NCBI GenBank assembly: GCA_019694855.1
Contig: JAIBBD010000014.1
Location: forward strand, 1-42,893
Direction: 5' to 3'
DNA from: Dehalococcoidia bacterium
Lineage (GTDB): Bacteria; Chloroflexota; Dehalococcoidia; UBA2979
DNA: 42,893 nt
The notes beneath the pieces were generated by a model. It saw only the letters and a list, made by a program, of their open reading frames with translations, did no database searches and was not told where the DNA came from. Within the stretch, counting starts at the first letter, position 1. Every line of letters begins with the position of its first letter. Below are positions 15,609 through 25,120 of this stretch, piece after piece. The translations under genes and the position numbers were made by a program.

Positions 15609-16952
15609 TCAGTCGAGCAGCCCCGCCGCGCGCAGGTCACCCACCGCCGCCCGAAACGCCTCTACCGTCTGGTCGATCTCCTCGTCCCCATGCGCCGAGG
15701 ACACCATCCCCCCGGTGTTCATCAGGTCCACGCCGTGGTTGAACAGCGCCCACTTCAGCGGCGCTACCAGCCGTTCCGGCACCCCCTGTGGCTCCTCGCT
15801 CGCGTCCCACTCGACGTCCGTCGGCCTCGGCGCCTCGTACCCGAGGTTCAAATGCCACATCGAGGAAACCGCCCAGGCGGACCCCGGCACGCTCAACTCC
15901 CCGAACAGCGAGTTCAGTCCGCGCACCAGCCGTGCCGTCGCCGCATCCGCGCGCTCCGTCTCCCCACCCCGCGCGATCAGCCGTAGCGCCGCCGTCCCCG
16001 CCGCCGCCGAGACCGGCGTCGCGTTGAACGTCCCCTGGTGCGTCACCCGCCGCGTCGAGTTCCACTCGCCGTCGTCCCGGATCTCGAGCATCGTGATCAC
16101 GTCCTCGCGGCCCGTCACGCAGCCGCCCGGCAATCCGCCCGCGAGGATCTTCGCGTGGGTCGAGAGGTCGCAACGCACGCCGTACCGCTCCTGCGCGCCG
16201 CCCGGCGCCATTCGGAACCCCGTGATCACCTCGTCCATCACGAAGAGCGTCCCCGTCTCCCGGCACGCCTCGCTCGCGAACTGCAGGTACAGGGGCGCCA
16301 GCGGGTGTGTCCCCCAGTGCGCCCCCGTCGGCTCGACGATCACCGCCGCCACGTCCCGAGGCGCCAGCGCCTCCCGCAGCGCAGCCTCATCCCCCGACGG
16401 CACGATCGTCAGCGAGTCGTAGAACCCGCTGGGCACACCGACCGAGTACGGATGCGCCTCGTCCTCCCGCAGCCGTCCCACGACGAGGTCATGCCACCCG
16501 TGGAAGTGCTCGACGAGCTTCACCACCCGCTCGCGGCCCGTGAACGCGCGCGCCAGCCGCAGCGCCATCATCGTCGCCTCAGTCCCCGACGAGGTGAACC
16601 GCACTCGCTCCCCGCACGGCACCATCGCGATCACCTGCTCGCCCCACTCCAGCTCCGCCTCGTGCGACGACCCGAAGTGCGTCCCCCGCCCAAGCGCCTC
16701 CTGTGCCGCCTCCACCACCTCAGCGCGGTTGTGACCGAGCAGCAACGCCCCGTGCCCGCCGATGTAGTCCACATACTCGTTGCCGTCGACGTCCCACTTC
16801 CGCGCGCCCGCCGCTCGCTCCACGTAAATCGGCCACGGCGCGAACGCCCGGATGTCGTGCGTGACCCCCGAGGGAAACACCCGCCGCGCCCGTTCGGCCA
16901 GCCGTCGCGAACCCTGGTGCATGGCTTCGAACGTCTCGAGGATCGAGCTCAC
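15609..16952 (-). CDS. Class III PLP-dependent aminotransferase (glutamate-1-semialdehyde aminomutase-like)
   Basis: A 447-residue fold-type I enzyme. Family blocks in order: RRVFPSGVTHDIRAF, YVDYIGGHGALLLGHNRAEV, VRFTSSGTEATMMALRLARA, KLVEHFHGWHDLV, the PLP Asp in FVMDEVITGFR, and the Schiff-base Lys region THAKILAGGLPGG. Wording is closest to 'aspartate aminotransferase family' proteins related to HemL, not to true HemL, since no tetrapyrrole genes are adjacent. It is a cytoplasmic transaminase or aminomutase of unknown substrate. I chose GTG 16952 (SSILETFEAMHQGSRRL) because AGAAGG stands five bases upstream. ATG 16922 is an alternative. Longer readings run into the divergent pterin dehydratase gene at 17037. 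Confidence 0.85.
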   Translation of the reverse strand: MSSILETFEAMHQGSRRLAERARRVFPSGVTHDIRAFAPWPIYVERAAGARKWDVDGNEYVDYIGGHGALLLGHNRAEVVEAAQEALGRGTHFGSSHEAELEWGEQVIAMVPCGERVRFTSSGTEATMMALRLARAFTGRERVVKLVEHFHGWHDLVVGRLREDEAHPYSVGVPSGFYDSLTIVPSGDEAALREALAPRDVAAVIVEPTGAHWGTHPLAPLYLQFASEACRETGTLFVMDEVITGFRMAPGGAQERYGVRCDLSTHAKILAGGLPGGCVTGREDVITMLEIRDDGEWNSTRRVTHQGTFNATPVSAAAGTAALRLIARGGETERADAATARLVRGLNSLFGELSVPGSAWAVSSMWHLNLGYEAPRPTDVEWDASEEPQGVPERLVAPLKWALFNHGVDLMNTGGMVSSAHGDEEIDQTVEAFRAAVGDLRAAGLLD

Positions 16953-17036
16953 GACGACCTTCTTTCCGGCTGATGCGATGCTAAGTCGAGTGTCGGCCCG
17001 CACCCACGGCCCGGCAAGCGAACTCGAGGAGCCACC

Positions 17037-17311
17037 ATGCCCCGCCTCAACGATGCCCGGCTGAACGAAGCGCTTGCCAGCCTCCACGACTGGCGCCACG
17101 AGGACGGTCAGCTCGTCCGCGACTTCGAGTTCCGCGACGCCGTCGAGGCCCTCGGCTTCATCGTGCGGGTCGCGGCGCTGCAGGAGCGCGCCAATCACCA
17201 CGCCACGATCACGGCCACCTACAACCGCGTCGGCCTCGCCCTTACGACCCACGACGAGGGCGGCATCACCGACCGCGATGTCGCCCTCGCCCGCGACATC
17301 GACGGACGCGC

Positions 17312-17315
<4 letters not shown>
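17037..17315 (+). CDS. 4a-hydroxytetrahydrobiopterin dehydratase (pterin carbinolamine dehydratase)
   Basis: A 92-residue enzyme that dehydrates 4a-carbinolamine pterin to recycle the cofactor of aromatic amino acid hydroxylases. The family pattern is complete: LNDARLNEALASLHDWRHED, LVRDFEFRDAVEALGFIVRV, then the active-site block AALQERANHHATITATYNRV (the [E/K]xxxHHP-like motif, here ANHHA) and the C-terminal LTTHDEGGITDRDVALARDI. GAGGAG lies at proper distance before ATG 17037. There is no phenylalanine hydroxylase nearby, so it may serve molybdopterin or general pterin metabolism. It is convergent with the ABC-F gene, and the two stop codons interlock within CTAG (17312-17315). Confidence 0.95.
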
Positions 17316-19249
<1,934 letters not shown>

Positions 19250-19250
19250 C

Positions 19251-19844
19251 TCAGCGCACGCCCGCCAGCGCCGCGTCCGTCGCGACCTCGGGCGCCACGA
19301 GCTGCACGAACTCCTCGACGTCCGCCGCCGAGCGCAGCCGCACGACGCGTCCGGTGGCCATTCCATCGGGCCCCGCCTCGCGCATCACCCTCCGTTCGAG
19401 GGGTCCCCGCGCCAGGACCGTCCACGTAAGGAGCGAGTCGTTCGCGTTCCAGAGCTTCAGGTGCTTCCAGAACCGCTCCGTGTTCGTACCCCACAGCAAC
19501 TCGCGCTCCCGCGACCGCCGCCACGAACGCCGCACGAGGCGGCCGAGGCACACGCGCAGCGGCAGGTCGAGCCAGACCACCGTCTCGGCGCGCGGCCAGT
19601 ACACCGGCCACGCTCGCGAGTAGTTCCCGGCGACCACCCATCCCTCGCCGGCGGTCTCCGATTGCACCCGGCCCACGAACTCTTCGTGCTCCGACTCCAC
19701 CCATCCGGGCTTCCAGTACAGCGCATCCAGCTCCACGAACGGCAGCGCGAGCCGCTCCGCCAGCAACGAAGCCACCGTCGACTTGCCGCTCCCCGAGCTG
19801 CCGACAACCGCGATCCGCCTTCCGATGATCGATTCGCCCGCCAT
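19251..19844 (-). CDS. P-loop kinase (adenylate-kinase/FlaR-like topology-modulation family)
   Basis: A 197-residue nucleotide-binding protein. Walker A RRIAVVGSSGSGKSTVASLL is at 9-28. It is followed by LALPFVELDALYWKPGWV, the acceptor-side pattern of the 'DNA topology modulation protein FlaR' and shikimate/adenylate-kinase-like group. Further blocks are GWVVAGNYS, VVWLDLPLRVCLGRLVRRSW and LLWGTNTERFWKHLKLW. The substrate is unknown. I chose ATG 19844 because GAGG stands six bases before it. The ATG at 19850 has no spacer from the same Shine-Dalgarno. It is co-directional with the SDR upstream (23 bp gap) and the ABC-F gene downstream (1 bp gap). Confidence 0.8.
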   Translation of the reverse strand: MAGESIIGRRIAVVGSSGSGKSTVASLLAERLALPFVELDALYWKPGWVESEHEEFVGRVQSETAGEGWVVAGNYSRAWPVYWPRAETVVWLDLPLRVCLGRLVRRSWRRSRERELLWGTNTERFWKHLKLWNANDSLLTWTVLARGPLERRVMREAGPDGMATGRVVRLRSAADVEEFVQLVAPEVATDAALAGVR

Positions 19845-19867
19845 CGCCATCCTCGAGCAGCGCCGTC

Positions 19868-20665
19868 CTACAGGAAGAGCGAGCGCCCCGGCTCGCCGCC
19901 CCCGACCCCGATCACTTCGCCCGACACCGCGCTCGCCTTGGGCGACGCGAGGAATGCCACCACGTACGCGATCTCGCTCGCGTCCACCACCCGCTTCATC
20001 AGCGCCCGCTCCGAGGCGATCCGTTCGCCCTCCTCCGGCGGCAGTCCCTGCCGTCGTGCCGCCTCCGCCCAGCGGCCCGCCGCCCACTCCGTCCGCGTCA
20101 TCCCCGGATGCACGATGTTTACCGTGATCCCGGATGGCGCCAGCTCGAGCGACAGCGTCCGCGTCAGGTGAGTGATCGCCACGTTCCGCATCCCCGTGCT
20201 GTACGTCCCCGGCTGCCGCCCCGACAGCCCCCCGATGTTGATGATGCGGCCCCAGCCCTGCTGCTGCAGGTGCGGCGCCACCGCCCGGCAGAACCGCAGC
20301 GTCCCGAAGGTCTTCGCGTTGAAGTCCTCTAGCACGTCCTCGTCGGTCACCGTCGGCAGCGGCCCGGTCGCGAGACCCCCCGGCTGCCCCGCGCTATTCA
20401 CGAGGATGTCCACCCCGCCCAGCTGCGCAACCGCTTCTTCGACGGCCGCGTCGACGCTCGCGCGGTTGCCCGCGTCCACCTCGATACCGGCCGCCCGCAC
20501 CCCGAGCGCGCGGATGTCAGCGGCCGCCGCGTCGAGCGTCGCCCGGTCGCGAGCGCAGATCGCGATGTCCACGCCCTCGCGCGCCAGCTCCAGCGCGATC
20601 GCCTTCCCGATCCCACGGCTTCCGCCCGTGACGATCGCCCGCCGCCCCCTCAACTCGAGGTCCAT
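19868..20665 (-). CDS. SDR-family protein with altered active site
   Basis: A 265-residue Rossmann-fold protein. The coenzyme site is standard: RAIVTGGSRGIGKAIALELA (TGxxxGIG, 13-20), CARDRATL, and NSAG (90-93). The NxxS region reads RIINIGGLSGRQPGTYSTGMRNVAITHL. Aligning the following LTRTLSLELAPSGITVNIVHPG with ordinary SDRs puts Thr157 at the catalytic Tyr and Asn161 at the catalytic Lys, so the YxxxK pair is missing. A subgroup with a Y..G..GNAA-type signature exists, from memory, so this is not necessarily a dead enzyme. It is annotated broadly as a 3-oxoacyl-ACP-reductase-like oxidoreductase. The ATG at 20665 overlaps the end of the hydrolase gene by 16 bp. Confidence 0.8.
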   Translation of the reverse strand: MDLELRGRRAIVTGGSRGIGKAIALELAREGVDIAICARDRATLDAAAADIRALGVRAAGIEVDAGNRASVDAAVEEAVAQLGGVDILVNSAGQPGGLATGPLPTVTDEDVLEDFNAKTFGTLRFCRAVAPHLQQQGWGRIINIGGLSGRQPGTYSTGMRNVAITHLTRTLSLELAPSGITVNIVHPGMTRTEWAAGRWAEAARRQGLPPEEGERIASERALMKRVVDASEIAYVVAFLASPKASAVSGEVIGVGGGEPGRSLFL

Positions 20666-21498
20666 GCCCCCGCCCTTCCGTCCCCGGTGCCCCGCGTCCC
20701 CGCGACGCCATCCTCGACCGCGTCAATGAACGAACGCACCGCCGCGTTCCACGCCTCCGCCCGCTCGAAGTACGCCGAGTGCCCGGCATCCACCACCTCC
20801 ACGTACCGCGACCCCGGCGTCAGCTCGTGCGAGATGCGCACCAGCTCCGCGGGCACCACACGGTCGTGTTCGCCGACCACCCACAGCACCGGCACGCCGC
20901 TGTCGTTGATGCGCCCCGCCGTCGAACCCCGATAGTTCCGCATCTCGGGCGTGGGCGCGAGGAAGTCCGCCGGCCGCGGCGGATTCACCGCTCGCACCTG
21001 CCGGTACAGGTGCGCCAGCTCGGGCGCCCGTTCCACGAAGTCCGCCGCGAGCGCGCGCGACAGCAGCGACCCGCTCAGGACCCCCGACGCCTCCAGTTCC
21101 GCCTTCCGCGCGCGCAGCCGGTCGTCCACGCACCCCGCGTTCGACCCCGACAGCGTGAGCGATCGGATCCGCGACTCGTCGTGCCGCATCAGCGCCATCG
21201 CCGTGCGCGCGCCCATCGAGTGCGCCACCACGTGCACCGCCCCCACCCCGAGGTGGTCGAGCAGCGCGACCGCGTCCGCGCCGAACGCCGTCCGCCCGGG
21301 TCCGCCCTCGATGTCGGGCGACCGCCCGAACGCCCGGTGGTCGAACGTGATCACCCGGTACCGCCCGCGGAACGCCGGCACTTGCTGCCACCATGAGATA
21401 GCATTGCCGCCCGCGCCGTGCGCGAACAGCACCGCCGGCCCCTCGCCGTGCGACTCGTAGTACAGCCGGAATCCGTCCGCCAGCTCGAGGTGCGGCAC
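20650..21498 (-). CDS. Alpha/beta hydrolase
   Basis: A 282-residue alpha/beta-hydrolase-fold enzyme. The oxyanion-hole region is VLFAHGAGGNAISWWQQVPA. RYRVITFDHRAFGRSPDIEG follows, and the nucleophile elbow is VVAHSMGARTAMALM (AHSMG). The acid is in LWVVGEHDRVVPAELV and the His in VVDAGHSAYFERAEAW. So the full Ser-Asp-His triad is present. The substrate is unknown; relatives are esterases, C-C bond hydrolases and lactonases. The start is GTG 21498, whose first base is also the last base of the TPR gene's TAG stop (TAGTG), indicating translational coupling. The 3' end overlaps the SDR gene by 16 bp. Confidence 0.85.
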   Translation of the reverse strand: MPHLELADGFRLYYESHGEGPAVLFAHGAGGNAISWWQQVPAFRGRYRVITFDHRAFGRSPDIEGGPGRTAFGADAVALLDHLGVGAVHVVAHSMGARTAMALMRHDESRIRSLTLSGSNAGCVDDRLRARKAELEASGVLSGSLLSRALAADFVERAPELAHLYRQVRAVNPPRPADFLAPTPEMRNYRGSTAGRINDSGVPVLWVVGEHDRVVPAELVRISHELTPGSRYVEVVDAGHSAYFERAEAWNAAVRSFIDAVEDGVAGTRGTGDGRAGAWTSS

Positions 21499-21962
21499 TA
21501 CTCGCCCTCGCGCCAGGGCTCGCCCGTGGCGTTCGCGATCACGTCTAGCATGTCCTCGATGTCGCCCCGCATCCCTTCCTCCGGCTCGAGCTGCAACGCC
21601 CGCAGGAACGCCGCCTTTGCCATCGCGTAGAGCGTCGAGGCGTCCTGGCCTACGGCCTGGTGCGGCCGGCTGCGTTTCGGCTTGTCGAGGGCGTTCGCGG
21701 CGAACTCCCGGCACCACCCCAACGTGTAGTACACCGCGGCATCCTGAGGACACAGCTGCGCCGCCCGCTCGAGCGCATCCAGCCCGTCCGCGAACTGCCG
21801 CTTCCGCGTCACCAGTGTGTTGCCGAGGTACGCCCATCCCTCGCCGAAGTACGGATCCTGCGCCACGGCATCGCGCGCGACCGTCAGCGCCGCGTCGATC
21901 TCCCCGCGCGAATGCAGCTGCATCGCGTGCTTGAGCAGCGCCTGGACGGCTTCACTGGCCAT
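21498..21962 (-). CDS. TPR-repeat protein
   Basis: A 154-residue all-helical cytoplasmic protein. TPR-like helix pairs are visible at about 5-65: LLKHAMQLHSRGEIDAALTV, then ARDAVAQDPYFGEGWAYLGN and LDALERAAQLCPQDAAVYYT. One more pair is near 115-135 (YAMAKAAFLRALQLEPEE). Tetratricopeptide repeats mediate protein contacts; the partner is unknown. ATG 21962 is the first usable start. A longer reading would overlap the ABC ATPase gene ending at 21998. It is the first of three tightly coupled genes (TPR, hydrolase, SDR), 35 bp after the importer ATPase gene, and may belong to the same transcript. Confidence 0.8.
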   Translation of the reverse strand: MASEAVQALLKHAMQLHSRGEIDAALTVARDAVAQDPYFGEGWAYLGNTLVTRKRQFADGLDALERAAQLCPQDAAVYYTLGWCREFAANALDKPKRSRPHQAVGQDASTLYAMAKAAFLRALQLEPEEGMRGDIEDMLDVIANATGEPWREGE

Positions 21963-21997
21963 CCTCGGATGATACCCATCCGGGGTCGCCTCGACCC

Positions 21998-22807
21998 TCA
22001 GTCCCCCCGCAGGAAGGTCGCCGGCACCACGATCGGCGCGCCGCTCTCCGGGTGCCGCAGCACTGTCACCGAGGCGCCGAACAGCACCCCGATGCGCTCC
22101 GCGGTCACAACCTCCGCCGGCGTGCCATCCACGATGAGCCGCCCGCCCTGCATCGCCACCAGCCGGTGCGCGCAGTGGGCAGCCTGCGCGATGTCGTGCA
22201 TCACCATCACGATGGTCAGTCCCCGCGACGCATTCAGCGCACACAGCAGCTGCAGCAGCTCCTGCTGGTGCCCGATGTCGAGGAACGTCGTCGGCTCATC
22301 GAGCAGCAGCAGCTCCGGCTCCTGCGCCAGCGCGAGCGCGATCCACGCCCGCTGACGTTCGCCCCCCGAAAGCGTGGCGAGCGGTCGGCCGCGCAGCGCC
22401 TCCAGGCCGCATTGCTCGATCGCCGTCTCCACCGCCGTCCGGTCGCCCTTCGTCGCCGCAGCGAGCAGCCCTCGATGCGGGAACCGCCCCCGCCATGCCA
22501 GCTCCTCGACCGTCAGGTCCGAGGGCGCCTCGGGCGCCTGCGGCAGGAACGCCACCCGCCGCGCGTACTCCCGCGAGCTGGTCCGCCAGATATCCTGGCC
22601 GTCGAACCGCACGAGGCCGCCGTCCGGCTTCCGCATCCGCCCGATCGCCCTCAGCAGCGTGGACTTGCCCGATCCGTTCGGCCCGATGATCGCGACGATC
22701 TCACCGCGCCGCACCTCGAGGCTCACGTCGTCGACGGCCGTGCGCGCTCCATACCGCACGGAGACGCCGCGCACCTCAACCAGCGGCGCCGGCGCGCTCC
22801 CGTTCAT
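21998..22807 (-). CDS. Iron-siderophore/cobalamin-type ABC importer, ATP-binding subunit
   Basis: A 269-residue ATPase of the FecE/FepC/BtuD type. It has Walker A IIGPNGSGKSTLLRAI, Q-loop VAFLPQAP, signature LSGGERQRAWIALAL, Walker B LLLLDEPTTFLDIGHQ and H-loop VMVMHDIAQAAH. LSGGERQRAWIA and TTFLDIGHQxELL are typical of Fe3+-siderophore importers. It powers uptake through the permease encoded immediately upstream; the two genes overlap by 4 bp in ATGA, so subunits are made in balance. It presumably forms homodimers with a permease homodimer, since only one permease gene is present. Confidence 0.9.
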   Translation of the reverse strand: MNGSAPAPLVEVRGVSVRYGARTAVDDVSLEVRRGEIVAIIGPNGSGKSTLLRAIGRMRKPDGGLVRFDGQDIWRTSSREYARRVAFLPQAPEAPSDLTVEELAWRGRFPHRGLLAAATKGDRTAVETAIEQCGLEALRGRPLATLSGGERQRAWIALALAQEPELLLLDEPTTFLDIGHQQELLQLLCALNASRGLTIVMVMHDIAQAAHCAHRLVAMQGGRLIVDGTPAEVVTAERIGVLFGASVTVLRHPESGAPIVVPATFLRGD

Positions 22808-23802
22808 GTCCGTGTCCGCACCAGCAGCAAGAACGCCGGCGCGCCGACCACCGCCGTCACGATGCCCACCGGCAGCTCCGTCGGCGCCAGCGCGACCCGC
22901 GCGAACGTGTCCGCGACCACCAGCAGCGCCGCCCCGAGGATCGCCGCCAGCGGCATCACGACTCGATAGTCGTTGCCCGCCACCAGTCGCGCCGCATGCG
23001 GCACTACCAGGCCGATGAACGCCAGCAGCCCGCTCACCGCGACCGCCGACCCCGTCAGCACCGCGGCGAGGACCGCCAGCAGCAGCCGCGCGCGCTCCAC
23101 CCGCAGCCCGAGTCCCCGCGCCATGTCGTCCCCGAGCGCGAGGATGTTCAGCCACCCCGCGGCCAGCAGCGTTAGGCTCCCCGCCCCCACGGTGTATGGC
23201 CACAACTGCTTGAAGTGGCTCCAGTCGCGCCCGAACAGTCCGCCCGCCAGGAACGACAGCGTCGCCTGCGTGAACAGGTCCGAGGTGGCAATCACCGCGG
23301 TGCTGAGCGCCGTGAACAGCGCCGCCACCGCGACCCCCGACAGCGCGAAGCGCACCGGCGAGATCCCGCCGCGCCACGCCAGCGCGTACACGACCGCCGC
23401 CGAGGCAAGTGATCCGAGGAAGGCCGCCGGCGCCACGAGTTGCACCGGCGTCCCCGGCGCGATCACCAGCACCGCGATCGCCGCCAGCCCGGCGCCCGCC
23501 GAGAACCCGAGGATGTGCGGATCCGCCAGCGGGTTGCGCGTGATCCCCTGCAGCAGCACCCCCGCCAGCCCGAGGTTCGCCCCCACCAGCGCGGCCACCA
23601 GCACACGCGGCACTCGCAACTGCCACACGATCTGCCGCGCGACCGGGTCCCCGCGGTCGAATAGCCCGTCGAAGACCTGCCCCGGTCCCAGCCGCACCGA
23701 CCCGAGGGCGACCGCCACCCCCATGGCGACCAGCAGCAGACCGCCCGCCGCGACAATCGTCACGACGGGCGGCAATCGCTTGCTCGGGGCCGCGGTTAGC
23801 AT
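22804..23802 (-). CDS. FecCD-family ABC transporter permease
   Basis: A 332-residue integral membrane protein with about ten helices, the BtuC/FecCD architecture. Diagnostic blocks: LGPGQVFDGLFDR, RQIVWQLRVPRVLVAALVGA, NLGLAGVLLQGITRNPLADP, HILGFSAGAGLAAIAVLV and DDMARGLGLRVERARLLLA. Also GLLAFIGLVVPHAARLVAGN, DYRVVMPLAAILGAALLVVA and LPVGIVTAVVGAPAFLLLV, the last being the coupling segment. It moves a siderophore, haem or corrinoid across the cytoplasmic membrane. The start is ATG 23802, 46 bp after the binding-protein stop. The stop overlaps the ATPase start. Confidence 0.92.
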   Translation of the reverse strand: MLTAAPSKRLPPVVTIVAAGGLLLVAMGVAVALGSVRLGPGQVFDGLFDRGDPVARQIVWQLRVPRVLVAALVGANLGLAGVLLQGITRNPLADPHILGFSAGAGLAAIAVLVIAPGTPVQLVAPAAFLGSLASAAVVYALAWRGGISPVRFALSGVAVAALFTALSTAVIATSDLFTQATLSFLAGGLFGRDWSHFKQLWPYTVGAGSLTLLAAGWLNILALGDDMARGLGLRVERARLLLAVLAAVLTGSAVAVSGLLAFIGLVVPHAARLVAGNDYRVVMPLAAILGAALLVVADTFARVALAPTELPVGIVTAVVGAPAFLLLVRTRT

Positions 23803-23848
23803 GGCTCCCTGTTCATCGGCCCGCGCTCCGGGGCGTGCCCCGTCCCGC

Positions 23849-24892
23849 CTACCGCGGGGTCGCCGTCGGTGTGGCCGCCGCGGTCGCCGAAGCGCCCGCG
23901 CCCGGGAAGAGCAGCGCCGCGAGGTCCTTCAACCCCTGGGCCGCCCGCGGGCTCGGCGACTGCAGGTACACCTCCACGTCGAGGTCACGCACCCGCCCAT
24001 TCTTGACCGCCGAAAGGGTCGCGTACGCTGCGTTGCTCTTGATCCCATCCGCCAGGCTCGGACCGCCTGGAGGGCCCGCCGTGATCGTGAGGATCACCTC
24101 CGGGTCCGCCGCCACGATCTTCTCCAGCGACAGCTTGGTGTACCCCGGCAGCGGCCCGCTCTGCGGCTCCCCGGCCGCGACGTTCTTCGCCCCCGCCAGC
24201 CCCGCGAGGTTTCCGATGAACGAGTCCGTCAGCGCCACGAACGGGTCGTTTGGCGCGCCGATCAGGATCAACGTCCGTGGCGCGGTCTTCCCGCTAACCA
24301 GGTTCTTGACCTGCGTCTTTGCGTCCTCCATCGCCTTCACCGCAGAGGCAGCCTTCTCGGGGTTGTTGATCACCTTCCCGATCAGCTGCAGCGAGGTCGC
24401 GATGTCGTCGTACTTCTGCGCCCCCACGAACAGCACCGGCACCCCCGCGAGGCTGCTCGCGAAGTTCGGCGCGAACTGCGCCTGCAGCGAGGCGTCCGCA
24501 AGCACGAGGTCCGGGTTCTGCTGCACGATTCGCTCGTACGCCGGCTTCTCCGCCGTGCCGATGTCCGGCAGCGAGGTCACTTCAGCGGGGATCTTCGCCG
24601 TCGTCGTGCGCGCGACGGCCTTCCCGCCCGCCGCGTACAGCAACTCGATCGCCGAGGGGCTCGCCGCCACGATGCGCTGTGGCTGCGCCTTGATCGTCAC
24701 GTCCTTGCCCAGCATGTCCTTCACGGTCATCGGGTACACGGCGGCCGCCGTCGCCGTCGGCGAAGAGGCGCTCCCGATGCCCGCGGTCGCTGTCGCGTTC
24801 GCCCCGCCATTGTCATCGTCGCCGCCGCACGCGGCCAGCAACGCCGCGCCGAGGGCAAACGCCGTCAGCAAGATCAAGACACGTCGGTGCAC
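23849..24892 (-). CDS. Iron-siderophore-type ABC transporter substrate-binding lipoprotein
   Basis: A 347-residue periplasmic-face lipoprotein. The signal sequence VHRRVLILLTAFALGAALLA ends in the lipobox LLAAC (Cys ~22). A Gly/Asp/Ala/Thr linker follows, then a Peripla_BP_2 fold: TVKDMLGKDVTIKAQPQRIV, AASPSAIELLYAAGGKAVAR, ERIVQQNPDLVLADASLQ, SLAGVPVLFVGAQKYDDIAT and IVAADPEVILTITAGPPGGP. It binds a metal chelate or corrinoid and delivers it to the FecCD permease. I chose GTG 24892, with AAAGGA eight bases upstream and a signal peptide of ideal length. Upstream in-frame starts (24949, 24925) would add a poor N-terminus. First gene of the importer operon. Confidence 0.88.
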   Translation of the reverse strand: MHRRVLILLTAFALGAALLAACGGDDDNGGANATATAGIGSASSPTATAAAVYPMTVKDMLGKDVTIKAQPQRIVAASPSAIELLYAAGGKAVARTTTAKIPAEVTSLPDIGTAEKPAYERIVQQNPDLVLADASLQAQFAPNFASSLAGVPVLFVGAQKYDDIATSLQLIGKVINNPEKAASAVKAMEDAKTQVKNLVSGKTAPRTLILIGAPNDPFVALTDSFIGNLAGLAGAKNVAAGEPQSGPLPGYTKLSLEKIVAADPEVILTITAGPPGGPSLADGIKSNAAYATLSAVKNGRVRDLDVEVYLQSPSPRAAQGLKDLAALLFPGAGASATAAATPTATPR

Positions 24893-24983
24893 GGTTTCCG
24901 TCCTTTCTCGGGCGGCACTCACCATTCGGCGGCCCCGATCTAGCGTCAATGGACGGAAGCCCCTAAAAGCCGGAAAGCTATCC

Positions 24984-25007
24984 GAACCTCGACGAGATTT
25001 GAGGTTC
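24984..25007. promoter_or_regulatory. Inverted repeat in the divergent importer/MFS intergenic region
   Basis: GAACCTC (24984-24990) and GAGGTTC (25001-25007) form a perfect 7-bp inverted repeat with a 10-bp spacer. It lies 92 bp upstream of the binding-lipoprotein start and 114 bp upstream of the MFS start. It is a candidate operator for one or both genes. It does not look like a Fur box. No firm -35/-10 pair was found in this 228-bp gap. Confidence 0.3.
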
Positions 25008-25120
25008 TACGACCGGCTCGCCAAGGTCGCCTGCGACGGATGCACCCTGCATCTCCGCTCGTTATCATCGCCCTCCAGCGGGCTCCTCCCGTTGCACTTC
25101 CCGCACCGAAAGGCTCGTCC

